DNA of 64,000 nt from Campylobacter concisus (GCF_015679985.1 NZ_CP049239.1:806001-870000); one strand, 5' to 3'; counted from the first letter of the stretch, positions 37,653 to 48,472 are shown. Numbers and translations are program-made. The notes: generated by a model not told the origin, from the letters alone.

Positions 37653-38209
37653 GAAATTTGATATGTATAGCGGCTACTTTTTTCTTTCTTGGCTGCTCGC
37701 TAAAGACGGACGTGCCAGTTGCAACGATGTATGAAATTCACTATTCAAATAAGGCTTGTTCAGCTGAAAATAAGCAAAAAGAGCTAAAAAATGTCTTCAT
37801 CGAAAATGTAAGCGCTCTTGATATGGTCGATACTAGAAAAATTTTGATTGTGGCTGAGAATAATAAAATCAGATATCTAAGCGACGCTAAATTTGTATCT
37901 GAGCCAAGCGAAATGGTCTATAAATCGCTTGTAAAAGGGCTTTATTCAAACTGCGCTGCAAAGCCGATATTTTCGCCAAATGCAAAAGATCTTAGGCTAA
38001 AAGTTAGCATCATCTCACTTCAGATAAGAGGCGACAAGGCCGAAGTTTCACTAGCTTATGAGCTGTTTAATGCAAACACTTCGCTAAAATCTGGCATGAT
38101 CACGAAAGAAATTCTTTGTCCAGATCCAAGCTCAAGTACTATTTTTGATACGATAAATAAGGCTACAAATTTAGCAATCGATACGCTAATCTCTGAAATA
38201 ATCTCTTAA
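37649..38209 (+). CDS. ABC-type transport auxiliary lipoprotein (PqiC-like)
   Basis: A 186-residue lipoprotein: MRNLICIAATFFFLGC ends in a lipobox. The body matches the plan of the auxiliary lipoproteins of MCE systems: an early strand ATMYEIHYS, then VFIENVSALDMVDTRKILIV, IRYLSDAKFVSEPSEMV and a conserved strand LRLKVSIISLQIRG. It overlaps mlaD by 4 bases and closes the operon. It presumably docks the MCE system at the outer membrane. Confidence 0.82.
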   Translation: MRNLICIAATFFFLGCSLKTDVPVATMYEIHYSNKACSAENKQKELKNVFIENVSALDMVDTRKILIVAENNKIRYLSDAKFVSEPSEMVYKSLVKGLYSNCAAKPIFSPNAKDLRLKVSIISLQIRGDKAEVSLAYELFNANTSLKSGMITKEILCPDPSSSTIFDTINKATNLAIDTLISEIIS

Positions 38210-38267
38210 ATTTTCTTGGCTGTAAATTTTAAATTTATAGCCAAAATAGCTTATTTTAAAGACCTTT

Positions 38268-38276
38268 TGTTATAAT
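38268..38276 (+). promoter_or_regulatory. Extended -10 promoter of the COG3400-aroB-mscS-mtaB operon
   Basis: TGTTATAAT (TGn + TATAAT), 26 bases before the ATG at 38302. It separates this operon from mla. Confidence 0.65.
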
Positions 38277-38301
38277 GTGAGCTTTAAAATACGGAGAATT
38301 G

Positions 38302-39720
38302 ATGAAGAAAATTTTAATAATCGCAGATGGAACTTTCGCAAGAAATTTTTTAAACAGACTGCTTGAAACAAAATCAAATTTGCATCACTATATCGTTGTT
38401 TCAAGTGAGGATTACAGTCAAAAATCAAATTATGAAAATTTTACATTTTACCAGTTTGACCCAACTAGTCTTTCAAAGCTAAAAAGCGTAAGCGATGGCT
38501 ATTTTAGTCAGTTTTGTATAGTTTGCGATGATAAAAATGAGGCAGTTGCTGTTTATGAAAATTTAAGACAGATCAGCACAAAGACCGAGACTGTTTTTAT
38601 GAGCTCATGGGAGCTTGATGAAAAATGCAAAGAAATATTTGCAAGCGATAAACACTTAAGCGTGGTTGATATCAGAGATATTGCAGCATCAAGGCTTATG
38701 GACTATTTACCAGATCTGCCGGTTTTAGCCGATAATATCGGGCTTAGCGAGGGTGAGATCATGGAAGTTAAGGTGCCAATAGGTAGCTCTTATATGTATC
38801 GTCACATCAGCTCAGTAGCTCAAAAAAAATGGCGAATAGCTCTCATATATCGAGGCAGCGAGATCATCTTGCCAAAGCCAAATGTAATGATACAGCCAAG
38901 CGATATACTGCTAATCGTTGGTGATCCAAATGTGCTTCAAAATGTTTACCGCTCGATCAAGCGTGAAAGTGGACAGTTTCCAAGTCCATTTGGTAGCAAT
39001 ATCTATGTGCTGATCGACATGATCTCAATGGATAAAGAACGTGTTAGCAAGCTCATAAAGGATAGCTTGTATTTGCATTCAAAGCTAAATAATAAACGCC
39101 TTTTTTTTAGAGTGATAAATCCAACTTTAGGTGAAAATTTAGATACTTTAAAAGCAATAAAAGAGAAAAATATCATTGTTTTGATGGATTATTTTAATAG
39201 TGATAACAAATCTATAAAATATGATGTTTTAAAGCACGACATCGGCCTAATCTTAAGCGATGATAAATACTTTTTTAAATTTAAAAAGCTATTTTATGAG
39301 CTAAAACTTCCAGTGCTAAAAACGGGTAAAATTTTGCTCTCAAATATAAAAGAGGGCGTTATACTAGGCGATCAAAGTCAAGAAGTGGAGAATCAATCAG
39401 CCGTGATAACAGACTGCTGTGCACAGCTTGATTTGGAGATGAAATTTTACTATTTTGATAATAAGCATAGCGATGATGAGGCGTTAAGAGAGCATTTTGA
39501 GAGCATTAGCGCGCTATTTTCTAAGCGTATAAAGATAGAAAATCACAATCTTAAAAATCCACTTGTAAAACTAAAAAATACAAAAGATCTGCTTCATTTT
39601 GTGATGTTTACTAAAAGCGTGGCAAATGGTGGGGCATTTGCCTTTTTATCAACAAATTTAAATAGGCTTTATAAGAAGCTAAGCCAAAATGCACAGCTTT
39701 TTGTGCCAGTAAGTGAGTAA
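38302..39720 (+). CDS. COG3400-type protein with NAD-binding and TrkA-C-like domains
   Basis: A 472-residue soluble protein. The N-terminus [19 protein letters not shown] is a Rossmann/RCK-like strand-loop-helix with the GxxxR variant of the nucleotide loop. Residues around 155-220 ([36 protein letters not shown]) match a TrkA C-terminal (RCK_C) ligand-binding domain. ATG at 38302 follows GGAG. The family is known mainly from Campylobacterota. It is upstream of a mechanosensitive channel, so control of ion flux is a reasonable guess, not shown. Confidence 0.75.
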   Translation: MKKILIIADGTFARNFLNRLLETKSNLHHYIVVSSEDYSQKSNYENFTFYQFDPTSLSKLKSVSDGYFSQFCIVCDDKNEAVAVYENLRQISTKTETVFMSSWELDEKCKEIFASDKHLSVVDIRDIAASRLMDYLPDLPVLADNIGLSEGEIMEVKVPIGSSYMYRHISSVAQKKWRIALIYRGSEIILPKPNVMIQPSDILLIVGDPNVLQNVYRSIKRESGQFPSPFGSNIYVLIDMISMDKERVSKLIKDSLYLHSKLNNKRLFFRVINPTLGENLDTLKAIKEKNIIVLMDYFNSDNKSIKYDVLKHDIGLILSDDKYFFKFKKLFYELKLPVLKTGKILLSNIKEGVILGDQSQEVENQSAVITDCCAQLDLEMKFYYFDNKHSDDEALREHFESISALFSKRIKIENHNLKNPLVKLKNTKDLLHFVMFTKSVANGGAFAFLSTNLNRLYKKLSQNAQLFVPVSE

Positions 39721-39722
39721 AA

Positions 39723-40760
39723 ATGCAGATAAATTTAAATCTTAAAGAAAAAGCATCAAGCTATAAAATTTATATAAATGAGCTTGAGAGACTAGAGCTA
39801 AAAGGCAAGGTTGGCATCGTTACAAACGCTAAAGTAGCGGGGCTTCATCTTGAAAAGCTACTTAGTGTTTTGAAGTGTGATGAGAAATTTATCATAAGTG
39901 TGCCTGACGGCGAAGAGTATAAAAACCTTGAAACGGTAGAGCAAATTTTAGAGCATCTTTTTGTGAGTAAATTTGATCGCTCATCTACGCTAATCGCCTT
40001 TGGTGGTGGCGTCATAAGCGATATGACTGGCTTTGCGGCGAGCATCTATGAAAGAGGAATAAATTTCATAAATATCCCAACTACGCTTCTAGCGCAAGTT
40101 GATGCGAGTGTGGGCGGAAAGACTGGTGTGAATAATAAATTTGGCAAAAATTTAATAGGCTCTTTTTATCAGCCAAAGGCAGTTTTTTGCGATATAAATT
40201 TCTTAAAGACATTGCCAAAGAGAGAATTTGCAGCTGGCGTGGCTGAGGCTTTAAAGATGGCGATAACCTTTGATAAAGAGATGTTTGATTGGCTAAAAAG
40301 CGTAAATTTAGATGATGAAAACTTAGCTAAGCTGGTTGAAAAGTCGGTAATTTTAAAAGCAAAAGTGGTTGAACAAGATGAGAAAGAAAAAGGGCTAAGA
40401 GCCATCCTAAACTACGGACATACCTTTGCTCACGTTATAGAAAATGAGACAAATTATAAAGAATTTTTACATGGCGAAGCAGTGGCGATAGGTATGAATA
40501 TGGCAAATCGCTTAAGCGTAAAACTAGGACTCATGAGCGAGGCAGAGACTGAAGAGATCAAGCAGGTTTTAGTAAAATTTGATCTTCCGGTAAGTTATAA
40601 AATACAAAACGAAAATGCATTTTATGAGGCATTTTTTATGGATAAAAAGACAAAAGATGATAAGATAAATTTCATCATTGCAGATAAAATCGGCAGTGCG
40701 ATCATCAAAAATGACGTCAAAAAAGAAGACGTTTTAAAAATTTTAAGAGAATTTAAATGA
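39723..40760 (+). CDS. aroB: 3-dehydroquinate synthase
   Basis: A 345-residue AroB of the shikimate pathway. Visible: [14 protein letters not shown], the NAD-binding [49 protein letters not shown] and the metal-site residues in [21 protein letters not shown] and [10 protein letters not shown]. It ends with ATGA overlap onto mscS. Confidence 0.97.
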   Translation: MQINLNLKEKASSYKIYINELERLELKGKVGIVTNAKVAGLHLEKLLSVLKCDEKFIISVPDGEEYKNLETVEQILEHLFVSKFDRSSTLIAFGGGVISDMTGFAASIYERGINFINIPTTLLAQVDASVGGKTGVNNKFGKNLIGSFYQPKAVFCDINFLKTLPKREFAAGVAEALKMAITFDKEMFDWLKSVNLDDENLAKLVEKSVILKAKVVEQDEKEKGLRAILNYGHTFAHVIENETNYKEFLHGEAVAIGMNMANRLSVKLGLMSEAETEEIKQVLVKFDLPVSYKIQNENAFYEAFFMDKKTKDDKINFIIADKIGSAIIKNDVKKEDVLKILREFK

Positions 40761-42346
40761 AAAAGATCCTATTTTTAATACTTTTTTGCTTTACCCTTTA
40801 TGCCGAAGAAAACGTTACGCTTGAGCAAAATGTCTCACAAAATTTACAAAATAACGAGCTTATTAAAGATATTTCAAATCTAGATAACTCCTTAAAAAAC
40901 AATATCTGGATCACAAGGTATGCTAACTATAACACTTATCAAAGGCTTATTGATGAGCTTGAAAAAAATGAAAATGAACTAAAGAAACTGGACAAAAGCT
41001 CAAGAAGAGGCAGCGATATCATAAAGAGAATCCAAACTCTAAAAGAGCAGATAAATTTACTAAAAGAGTATGAAAAAACGCCATTTTCAAATATGCTAGC
41101 AGCCCCTGAAATGGATACTCCACCAAGGATAACAAGTCCTGTTGCACTTATATCTGGCTTTTCGTATATCAAAAAGATAAAGAGTGATAAGATCGAGTAT
41201 CAAAGGCATATAAAAGAGCTTGATACGCTTTTGGAAAAGCTTGAAACAAAAGAAAATTTACTAAATAGACTAAATTTGATCGAAGAAAATGAGCAAAATA
41301 GGGAAAGCCTAAACTTGGTAAAACAAGAAATAGGCGACTTTAAAGCGGCAAAACAGATCGCTGATACAACTTATAATGTCTATGAAAAAAGGGCTGATGA
41401 GGCTATAAATTTAACCACCTCTGATATAAAAGCTCAGTTTTTAAGCATGGGTTATACAGCTATCATCATTCTTTTGACGATCGGGCTAACATTTATCGCT
41501 AAATTTATCGTTAAAAGAACGATTACTGATAATGAGAGATTTTACACGGTCAATAAATTTTTAAACGTTTTAAATATCACCGTTATCATCATAATCTTAC
41601 TTTTTTCGTATATCGAAAACGTCACATATTTAGTAACCGTGCTAGGTTTTGCTTCGGCTGGTATCGCCATTGCAATGAAAGATATGTTTATGAGTATGCT
41701 TGGCTGGATGGTGATCATGTTTGGCGGCTCTATACATGTGGGTGACAGGATCAGAGTGCTTCATGATGGTAGCGAATTTGTGGGCGATGTGATCGATATC
41801 TCTTTACTTAGGCTGACTGTTTTTGAGGATGTTAGCTACTCTACTTATAAGACAAACCGCCGTGCAGGTAGAATTATCTTTGTGCCAAATAACTATATCT
41901 TTACCGATCTCATCGCAAACTATGCTCATTATGGCATGAAGACCGTTTGGGATGGTATAGATATCGTTATTAGCTTTGATAGTAATCATAAAAAAGCTGT
42001 GTATCTAGCAAGAAATGTCGTTAAAAAATACTCAAAAGGCTACACTGATATCGCAAAACGCCAGATGAATAAACTAAGAAGCCAATACAGTATCAAAAAC
42101 CCAAACGTCGAGCCAAGAATTTATACATTTTTTGAGCCTTATGGTATAAATGTCTCATGCTGGTATATGGCAAATTCTTATGCGACTTTGGCTCTTAGAA
42201 GTACTATTAGCGCAGAGATAATAGAAGCATTTTTAGCTCAAGATGATATAAAGATCGCTTATCCAACACAAACCATGTTTATAGGTAAAAAAGAAAATCC
42301 AAGCGATCATACCGCTCATAGCGAGCAAGAGAGTGAAAATTCTTAA
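40757..42346 (+). CDS. MscS-family mechanosensitive channel with periplasmic coiled-coil domain
   Basis: A 529-residue protein. Signal peptide [16 protein letters not shown], then a roughly 200-residue periplasmic part rich in heptads ([34 protein letters not shown]), then membrane helices and the MscS pore region [26 protein letters not shown], and the beta domain [12 protein letters not shown]. The MscS core is normal; the N-terminal coiled-coil extension places it in the larger MscK/YbdG-like class. It overlaps mtaB by one base. Confidence 0.88.
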   Translation: MKKILFLILFCFTLYAEENVTLEQNVSQNLQNNELIKDISNLDNSLKNNIWITRYANYNTYQRLIDELEKNENELKKLDKSSRRGSDIIKRIQTLKEQINLLKEYEKTPFSNMLAAPEMDTPPRITSPVALISGFSYIKKIKSDKIEYQRHIKELDTLLEKLETKENLLNRLNLIEENEQNRESLNLVKQEIGDFKAAKQIADTTYNVYEKRADEAINLTTSDIKAQFLSMGYTAIIILLTIGLTFIAKFIVKRTITDNERFYTVNKFLNVLNITVIIIILLFSYIENVTYLVTVLGFASAGIAIAMKDMFMSMLGWMVIMFGGSIHVGDRIRVLHDGSEFVGDVIDISLLRLTVFEDVSYSTYKTNRRAGRIIFVPNNYIFTDLIANYAHYGMKTVWDGIDIVISFDSNHKKAVYLARNVVKKYSKGYTDIAKRQMNKLRSQYSIKNPNVEPRIYTFFEPYGINVSCWYMANSYATLALRSTISAEIIEAFLAQDDIKIAYPTQTMFIGKKENPSDHTAHSEQESENS

Positions 42347-43584
42347 TGCAAAAGATATTTTTTAAAACATTTGGATGTCGCACAAATATCTACGATACCG
42401 AGCTTTTAAAAAGCTACATCAAGGACTACGAGATCACAAACGACGAAGAGAGCGCAGATATCGTGGTCATAAACTCGTGCACTGTTACAAATTCTGCCGA
42501 TAGCGGTGTCAGAAACTACATAAACGGCGTAAAAAGGCGTGGAGCGAAGGTAGTGCTGACTGGATGTGGCGCGGTTAGTAAGGGTAAAGAGCTATTTAAT
42601 AGCGGTATATTTGGCGTACTTGGAGCTAGTAAAAAGAGCGATCTAAATGAGCTTTTAAAGCAAGAAAAGCCATTTTTTGAGCTTGGGAATTTAAACTCAG
42701 TTGATAAAAATATAGTTACAAATTACGAAAATCACACAAAGGCTTTTATAAAAATTCAAGAAGGCTGCAACTTTAGCTGCAGCTACTGCATCATCCCTTC
42801 GGTTCGCGGCAAGGCTAGAAGCATGGATGAGGCTATGATATTAAAAGAGGCAAGAATTTTAGCCCAAAACGGCTATAATGAGCTTGTCTTAACTGGCACA
42901 AATATAGGCAGTTACGGCAAAGATACAAATAGCTCTCTTGGTAAGCTTTTAGCAAACTTGGGTAAAATTTCTGGCATTAGACGCATTAGGCTTGGAAGTA
43001 TCGAGCCAAGCCAGATAGATGAGAGCTTTAGAGAAATTTTAAAAGAAGAGTGGCTGGAGCGTCATCTGCACATCGCACTTCAGCACACGAGTCAGGCGAT
43101 GCTAAAGATCATGCGAAGACGAAATAATGCATTTAGTGATTTGGAACTTTTTAATGAGCTTAGCTCTCTTGGCTTTGCCCTTGGCACGGACTATATCGTG
43201 GGTCATCCTGGTGAGAGTGAGGAAATTTGGGTAGAGGCTGTGGAAAATTTTAAGAAATTTCCTATCACACATCTGCACGCTTTTGTCTATTCGCCAAGGC
43301 GTGATACGCACTCAGCTACGCTAAAAAGCGATGTTAGCGGTGATGTGGCAAAAAGTAGGCTAAAAATTTTAGAAAGCATAGCTTTGCAAAATAATGAAAA
43401 TTTTAGAAAAAAACATAACGGAGCTTTGAAAATTTTAGTCGAGCAAAAAAATGGTGAGTTTTACGAGGGCTTTGATCAGTTTTACAACAAAGCTAAAATT
43501 TTAAGCCAAAAAGATATAACAAAAGAGTGGGTGGAGGTAAGCGAATATGAAGTTAAGCCAGATGCCAATTATGCAAAAATTTAA
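42346..43584 (+). CDS. mtaB: tRNA t6A37 methylthiotransferase MtaB
   Basis: A 412-residue methylthiotransferase of the MtaB branch, which converts t6A37 to ms2t6A37. N-terminal cluster ligands are in KTFGCRTNIYD, INSCTVTNSAD and VLTGCGAVSKG; radical-SAM CxxxCxxC in GCNFSCSYCIIPSVRG. CRTN and IIPSVRGKARS separate it from MiaB. Its 3' end overlaps the next gene by 38 bases. Confidence 0.95.
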   Translation: MQKIFFKTFGCRTNIYDTELLKSYIKDYEITNDEESADIVVINSCTVTNSADSGVRNYINGVKRRGAKVVLTGCGAVSKGKELFNSGIFGVLGASKKSDLNELLKQEKPFFELGNLNSVDKNIVTNYENHTKAFIKIQEGCNFSCSYCIIPSVRGKARSMDEAMILKEARILAQNGYNELVLTGTNIGSYGKDTNSSLGKLLANLGKISGIRRIRLGSIEPSQIDESFREILKEEWLERHLHIALQHTSQAMLKIMRRRNNAFSDLELFNELSSLGFALGTDYIVGHPGESEEIWVEAVENFKKFPITHLHAFVYSPRRDTHSATLKSDVSGDVAKSRLKILESIALQNNENFRKKHNGALKILVEQKNGEFYEGFDQFYNKAKILSQKDITKEWVEVSEYEVKPDANYAKI

Positions 43585-45223
43585 ATTTAATAAAAAAAAT
43601 ATCCTAATAATCGCAGCTATCGCATTAATCAGTGTGCTGTTATTTGCCGTTAGTAAAGAGCCACGAAATATCACATATTTGCAATATATGCAGCTAATGG
43701 ATGGAAATTTTATAGACCGCGCTGTAATCGATGATGATGAAGTCGTGCTTTATGCACAAAACAATCGTTTTTCAATCATAAAAGAGGGCATCGATCTAAA
43801 AGAGCTTATTAAAAAAGTGCCTGTTGAAAAGACTAAGCAATATATCACTCCTGGCATGATCTGGGGATTTATCATCTTTGTCTGCTTTGTGCTTTGGTAT
43901 GCTTATATCTTTAGAAGTATTAGGAAAAAAGAGGAGAGCTTGCTTAGCAAAAAAGAGGGTGTATTTGAGATAGAAAGCGTGCTAAATCAAAACACTATGC
44001 CAGTCATCTCAAATGTGAGATTTAGCGATGTGGCAGGCATTAGTGAGGTTAAAAGCGAGCTTAGCGAGATAGTTGATTTTCTAAAAAATCCACAAAAATA
44101 TAGAAATTTTGGTATCAAAATGCCAAAAGGCGTGCTAATGATCGGCCCTCCAGGCGTTGGTAAGACGCTTGTGGCAAAGGCAGTTGCTGGCGAGGCAAAT
44201 GTGCCATTTTTTTATCAAAACGGTGCAAGCTTTGTGCAAATTTATGTCGGCATGGGCGCAAAGAGAGTACGAGAGCTTTTTAGTAGAGCCAAGTCCTATG
44301 CGCCCTCAATCATCTTTATCGACGAGATAGACGCTGTTGGTAAGAGCAGGGGTGGGACTAGAAACGACGAGCGAGAAGCTACGCTAAATCAGCTACTAAC
44401 CGAGATGGATGGCTTTGAAGATAACTCTGGTGTCATCGTCATAGCTGCTACAAATAGGATCGAGATGATCGATGAGGCGCTACTTAGATCAGGGCGTTTT
44501 GATAGGAGAATTTTTCTTTCTATGCCTGATTTTAACGACAGAGTGGCGATCTTAAACACATATCTAAAAGATAAAAACTGCGAAGTGGCGGCTGAGGATA
44601 TCGCTAAAATGAGCGTTGGCTTTTCAGGTGCGGCACTCAGTACGCTTGTAAATGAAGCTGCGATAAATGCCCTAAGAAACGGCGAGAGTGTGCTTAAGAT
44701 GAGGGACTTTGAGGCTGTTTTAAATAAGGTCTTGCTCGGCAAGAAAAAGGTGCTAAGCTATAGCGAAAACGAGAAGAAGATACAGGCCATCTATCAAGGA
44801 GCAAAGGCACTAAGTGCTTACTGGTTTGATGTGAAATTTGAAAAAATTTCTCTTATAGAAGATAGGTTTATGGCTACAGAGCAAGAGATCGAGTCAAAGT
44901 CGCAGATGATATCTCGTATCAAGGTGCTCATCGCTGGTATGTGCAAGCTTGAGATAGATGAAAATGACATCTTTTCAAACTCAAGTAGTGATCTAAATTT
45001 AGCCAAAGAGATCGCTTCAAAGATGGTTTATGAATATGGTATGGGAAGCTCTTTTGTGCCAAATCCAAACGATGTAGAAGAAATTTTAAAGCAAGCAAAA
45101 GAGGAGATCGCATCCTTTTTAAAAGGCACAAATGAGCAAATCGCAAAGATTAGCTCATATCTGCTAGCATACGAGAGCGTAGATAAAGAGACGCTGGCGA
45201 AAATTTTAAATGAAAACTATTAA
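43547..45223 (+). CDS. FtsH-like AAA ATPase lacking the zinc-protease motif
   Basis: A 558-residue relative of the FtsH membrane protease. Two membrane helices (about 19-35 and 104-122) flank a periplasmic loop. The AAA domain is intact: Walker A GPPGVGKT (200-207), pore loop [10 protein letters not shown], Walker [15 protein letters not shown] with [10 protein letters not shown]. In the peptidase domain the HEAGH of FtsH is replaced by YQGAK (416-420), so both His ligands and the catalytic Glu are absent, and the third-ligand region reads IAGMCKLE. The fold still ends like FtsH ([17 protein letters not shown]). Most likely an unfoldase or chaperone, not a protease. GGAGGT eight bases before ATG 43547 fixes the start. 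I recall a Helicobacter homologue in the same neighbourhood. Confidence 0.9.
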   Translation: MKLSQMPIMQKFKFNKKNILIIAAIALISVLLFAVSKEPRNITYLQYMQLMDGNFIDRAVIDDDEVVLYAQNNRFSIIKEGIDLKELIKKVPVEKTKQYITPGMIWGFIIFVCFVLWYAYIFRSIRKKEESLLSKKEGVFEIESVLNQNTMPVISNVRFSDVAGISEVKSELSEIVDFLKNPQKYRNFGIKMPKGVLMIGPPGVGKTLVAKAVAGEANVPFFYQNGASFVQIYVGMGAKRVRELFSRAKSYAPSIIFIDEIDAVGKSRGGTRNDEREATLNQLLTEMDGFEDNSGVIVIAATNRIEMIDEALLRSGRFDRRIFLSMPDFNDRVAILNTYLKDKNCEVAAEDIAKMSVGFSGAALSTLVNEAAINALRNGESVLKMRDFEAVLNKVLLGKKKVLSYSENEKKIQAIYQGAKALSAYWFDVKFEKISLIEDRFMATEQEIESKSQMISRIKVLIAGMCKLEIDENDIFSNSSSDLNLAKEIASKMVYEYGMGSSFVPNPNDVEEILKQAKEEIASFLKGTNEQIAKISSYLLAYESVDKETLAKILNENY

Positions 45224-45233
45224 AAGGTAAAAG

Positions 45234-45773
45234 ATGAAAGCAAAGATAGGAATTTTAACATTATCAGATCGTGCAAGTGGTGGCATCTATGAAGATAAGT
45301 CTGGTCCAGCCATACGTGAAGTGCTTGATAGCTGGATAGTGAGCGAAAAAGAGTATTTTTGCGAAGTTATACCAGATGAGTTTGAGCTAATAAAAGAGAA
45401 GCTCATACACATGGTAGATGTGCTTGATTGCGATCTTGTGCTAACGACCGGTGGTACTGGACCAGCTCTTAGAGATGTTACCCCAGAGGCAACAGAGGCA
45501 GTTTGTGAGAAGATGATGCCAGGCTTTGGCGAGCTAATGAGAGCTGCGAGCTTAAAATACGTCCCAACAGCGATCCTGTCACGCCAAACAGCAGGCATAA
45601 GAGGCCACGCGCTCATCATAAATTTACCAGGACAGCCAAAGGCGATAAAAGAGTGCTTGGAGCCGGTATTTCCAGCGGTGCCATACTGTATCGATCTAAT
45701 AGGTGGTGCATTTATAGAAACCGATGAAAGTGTGATGAAAGCCTTTCGTCCAAAATCAAAGAAAATTTCATAA
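45234..45773 (+). CDS. mogA: Molybdopterin adenylyltransferase MogA
   Basis: A 179-residue MogA/MoaB-family protein: ILTLSDRASGGIYEDKSGP, LVLTTGGTGPALRDVTPEAT, AILSRQTAGIRGHALIINLPG and QPKAIKECLEPVFPAVPY. It adenylates molybdopterin before metal insertion by MoeA, which is encoded at 56416 on the other strand. The length and C-terminal region fit MogA better than MoaB. It starts about 10 bases after the FtsH-like gene. Confidence 0.9.
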   Translation: MKAKIGILTLSDRASGGIYEDKSGPAIREVLDSWIVSEKEYFCEVIPDEFELIKEKLIHMVDVLDCDLVLTTGGTGPALRDVTPEATEAVCEKMMPGFGELMRAASLKYVPTAILSRQTAGIRGHALIINLPGQPKAIKECLEPVFPAVPYCIDLIGGAFIETDESVMKAFRPKSKKIS

Positions 45774-45913
45774 ATTTAGCTTGTTCTAGGGCTTACGCTA
45801 AAGGCTCTTGACTTGTTTTATTGATTATTAGAAATTTTATAAGTTATAGCTGATTTTTTACTTTTGTTGATCTTTACTTAAAAATTTTTATGTTCATAGA
45901 TAGCTGATCTAAC

Positions 45914-45963
45914 AAAATATATAAAATTATATGTATTATTATACGAAAAATTTTATATATTTT
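45914..45963. terminator. Bidirectional terminator between mogA and thiE
   Basis: Perfect 15-base AT-only inverted repeat AAAATATATAAAATT / AATTTTATATATTTT, loop 20 bases, between convergent genes. The thiE stop codon lies inside the right arm. A long run of Ts follows on the plus strand, but the stem has no GC pairs, so strength is uncertain. The rest of 45774-45952 holds nothing else I can recognise. Confidence 0.5.
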
Positions 45964-46567
45964 TATTTTTTACTATATCTTTTATCTCGTTTATATCGCC
46001 GTTCATTGCTAGGCTCATGAAGCAAATGCCATTTGCGCCTGCCTTTATGGCCTCTTTGTAGTTCCCGCTGTCTAGTCCGCCAAGTGCGAAAATTTCTTTA
46101 TCAAAGCTCTTTAGCTCGCTTATAAAATTTAGCCCTTTTGGCTCTAAACCCGCCTTGCAAGAGGTGGCAAATATATGAGAAGCTACGAGGACATCAGCGA
46201 TAGTGGCTGAAATTTTAGCCTGCTCTAGGTTGTGAGCTGGGGCGTAAATTTTAGCTGTTTTTCTAAATTCTTCTAAAAAAACGCCGTGATTTTTAAAAAA
46301 ATCAAGCTGCGCCGAAGTGAGCCAAAAGTCGCTCTTTAGCTTGCAAGCTACGTCAAAAAAGTGATTAATGATAAATTTCTTGCGGTAGTTTTCACAAATT
46401 TGAGCCACAACCCTAGCAAGATCATAAAAATGAGCCTCGCTTAGCCCCTTTGCGCGAAGCAAAATTTCATCCACACCAGCCTTACAAAGTAGCTGAATCC
46501 TCTTTAAAAAATCATCGCCATCATAGCTTTCAAAGTCAGCCACGCAGAGAATTTTAAACATAGACAT
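45953..46567 (-). CDS. thiE: Thiamine phosphate synthase ThiE-like
   Basis: A 204-residue TIM barrel of the ThiE/TenI family. Recognisable are EILLRAKGLSEAHFYDLARVV, FIINHFFDVACKLKSDFWLTS (substrate loop), and FALGGLDSGNYKEAIKAGANGICFMS (phosphate loop). Some ThiE residues are diverged: the usual HLGQ/E becomes HGVF-like text, so a TenI-type role cannot be ruled out. Position at the end of thiSFGH, with 14 bases overlap onto thiH, supports ThiE. ATG at 46567 or 46561. Confidence 0.75.
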   Translation of the reverse strand: MSMFKILCVADFESYDGDDFLKRIQLLCKAGVDEILLRAKGLSEAHFYDLARVVAQICENYRKKFIINHFFDVACKLKSDFWLTSAQLDFFKNHGVFLEEFRKTAKIYAPAHNLEQAKISATIADVLVASHIFATSCKAGLEPKGLNFISELKSFDKEIFALGGLDSGNYKEAIKAGANGICFMSLAMNGDINEIKDIVKNKNI

Positions 46568-47708
46568 ACTCGCTCATCAAGGGCTCTAGGCCGTTTGCTT
46601 TTATCATTGCTTTTATCTCATCCACGCTTCTGTCGTCGCTTATCTCAAACTGCTCGTCGCCCTTTTTCTCTTCGCCGTGAGCGCCGATGCTTACTTTTAC
46701 GCCAGCGCTTATCTTGTTTGCAGCGATCTTTACGGCGTTGTCGCGAAATTTCGCCTTTTCTCTGGTTGAGATCGTTATGCTGGCTGTTGGCATGAAAATT
46801 CTATAAGCGCAGATCACTTGCAAAAGCTCGCGCTCGCCCACGTCACGCGGATTGATGCGGTCGTTGTTGATGATAGGGCGAAGTCTTGGGCATGAAAACG
46901 CGATCTCAGCATGCGGATACTTCTTTTGAACCAAGCTTGCGTGAAGTGCCGTAGCAAAGGCGTCAAGTCTAAAGTCATCTATGCCAAGAAGTGCCGCAAA
47001 GCCAACTCCTCTCATGCCTCCAAGAAGCGCTCGCTCTTGTGCATTTAAGCGGTATGGGAAGATCCTTTTATTGCCGCCAAGGTGGATTTTTTCGTATTTT
47101 GTGGGATTGTAGGTCTCTTGAAAGACGGTCACGTAGTCTGCGCCACTTTTGTGAAGTAGGGCGTAGTCCTCAGAGTTTAGTGGATAAATTTCAACCCCAA
47201 CGACTTTAAAAAATTTCTTTGCCAAAGCGCAGGCATTTGCGATGTAAGTGACACTTGAGTTTGTCTCACTCTCGCCAGTTAGGATCAAAATTTCTTCTAA
47301 ACCGCTCTTTGAAATTTCTCTTAACTCCCTTGTGATCTCCTCGTCGCTTAGCTTTGCTCTTTTTATATTATTTTTAGCGTTAAAACCGCAATAAACGCAG
47401 AGATTATCGCAGTAGTTTGCTATGTAAAGCGGTGTAAAAAGCGTGATATTTGAGCCAAAATTTGCCCTTGTCTTAGCCTGAGCTAGCTGGGCTATTGGCT
47501 CTAAAAATGGCGCTGCAGCAGGCGAGAGTAGGGCTTTTAAATTTTCAAGTGAGCAGTGCTTTGCGTTAAGAGCTGCTTTTACGTCAGCCTCGGTGTAAAT
47601 TTCAGGTTTGTAGCTCGCACGCTCTTTTAAAATCTCATCCATAATGTCGCTACCAACGTCCTGCATGTGAGGTAGTAGCTGCATGTGATCAGTTTTAGTA
47701 AAATTCAT
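46554..47708 (-). CDS. thiH: 2-iminoacetate synthase ThiH
   Basis: A 384-residue radical-SAM enzyme that cleaves tyrosine to make the glycine imine for the thiazole ring. CxxxCxxC is in ANYCDNLCVYCGF. Further marks are EEILILTGESE, TVFQETYNPTKYEKIH and GMRGVGFAALLGIDDFR. It follows thiG with 1-base overlap. Anaerobe/microaerophile type; the alternative ThiO is not needed. Confidence 0.95.
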   Translation of the reverse strand: MNFTKTDHMQLLPHMQDVGSDIMDEILKERASYKPEIYTEADVKAALNAKHCSLENLKALLSPAAAPFLEPIAQLAQAKTRANFGSNITLFTPLYIANYCDNLCVYCGFNAKNNIKRAKLSDEEITRELREISKSGLEEILILTGESETNSSVTYIANACALAKKFFKVVGVEIYPLNSEDYALLHKSGADYVTVFQETYNPTKYEKIHLGGNKRIFPYRLNAQERALLGGMRGVGFAALLGIDDFRLDAFATALHASLVQKKYPHAEIAFSCPRLRPIINNDRINPRDVGERELLQVICAYRIFMPTASITISTREKAKFRDNAVKIAANKISAGVKVSIGAHGEEKKGDEQFEISDDRSVDEIKAMIKANGLEPLMSEYVYV

Positions 47709-48472
47709 CAGTCTAAAAATCCAGTGAGCGGAGATGAGGCATTTGCGCTTTTGCTCTTTGCGCCAAGGCCTGCTAGATAGGCGTTGCGACCAGCGATGAT
47801 CGCCTCTTTGAAGGCTCTTGCCATGAGCGGGATATTTTTAGATGAGGCGATGGCGGTGTTTGCCATGATAGCAGCCGCTCCCATCTCCATAGCTTCGCAC
47901 GCTTGTGAAGGCCTGCCTATGCCAGCATCAACGATGATCTGCGTATCAAGCTCGTTTATCAAAATCTCAATAATATCTTTAAAAACTAGCCCTTGGTTTG
48001 AGCCAATGGGCGCAGCTAGAGGCATTATGCAGCTTGCTCCCGCACTTAGCATCGCTCTTGCGGCATTTAGATCTGGAAACATATATGGCATCGGCACAAA
48101 GCCGTCATTTGCCAGCGCCTCGCACGCTTTTATCGTCTCAGCGTTGTCTGGAAAGAGAAATTTAGAGTCAGTGATGATCTCTATCTTAACAAGCTCTCCA
48201 CACCCAAGCTCACGTGCGAGCTGGGCGATACGAACAGCCTCTTTAGCGTTTCTAGCACCACTTGTGTTTGGCAAAAGCGTCACACCTTTTGGGATAAAGT
48301 CGAGTATATTTCGCTCTTTGCTCTCGTTTATGCGCCTAAGAGCAAGGGTTAGGATCTGCGCTCCAGCCTCGTTTATGGCTGAGTCGATGAGCTCGTGCGA
48401 GTACTTGCCAGAGCCAAGGATGAAGCGGCTTTGAAACTCCTTGCCGCCAAGGATCAAGCTATTATTTTGCAA
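47708..48472 (-). CDS. thiG: Thiazole synthase ThiG
   Basis: A 254-residue TIM barrel that builds the thiazole from DXP, the glycine imine and ThiS thiocarboxylate. Motifs: [56 protein letters not shown] (Schiff-base Lys region), [13 protein letters not shown] and [18 protein letters not shown]. The start is TTG at 48472, supported by GGAGG in the tail of thiF; no ATG is near. Confidence 0.95.
   Translation of the reverse strand: MQNNSLILGGKEFQSRFILGSGKYSHELIDSAINEAGAQILTLALRRINESKERNILDFIPKGVTLLPNTSGARNAKEAVRIAQLARELGCGELVKIEIITDSKFLFPDNAETIKACEALANDGFVPMPYMFPDLNAARAMLSAGASCIMPLAAPIGSNQGLVFKDIIEILINELDTQIIVDAGIGRPSQACEAMEMGAAAIMANTAIASSKNIPLMARAFKEAIIAGRNAYLAGLGAKSKSANASSPLTGFLD

Noticed and set aside
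45287-45619. Antisense frame within mogA
   Set aside because: A shadow of a well-supported gene, with low-complexity Ser/Thr sequence and no ribosome site.
47784-48434. Long open frame antisense to thiG
   Set aside because: The opposite strand holds clear ThiG motifs; the antisense product has no recognisable domain and is a by-product of codon bias.
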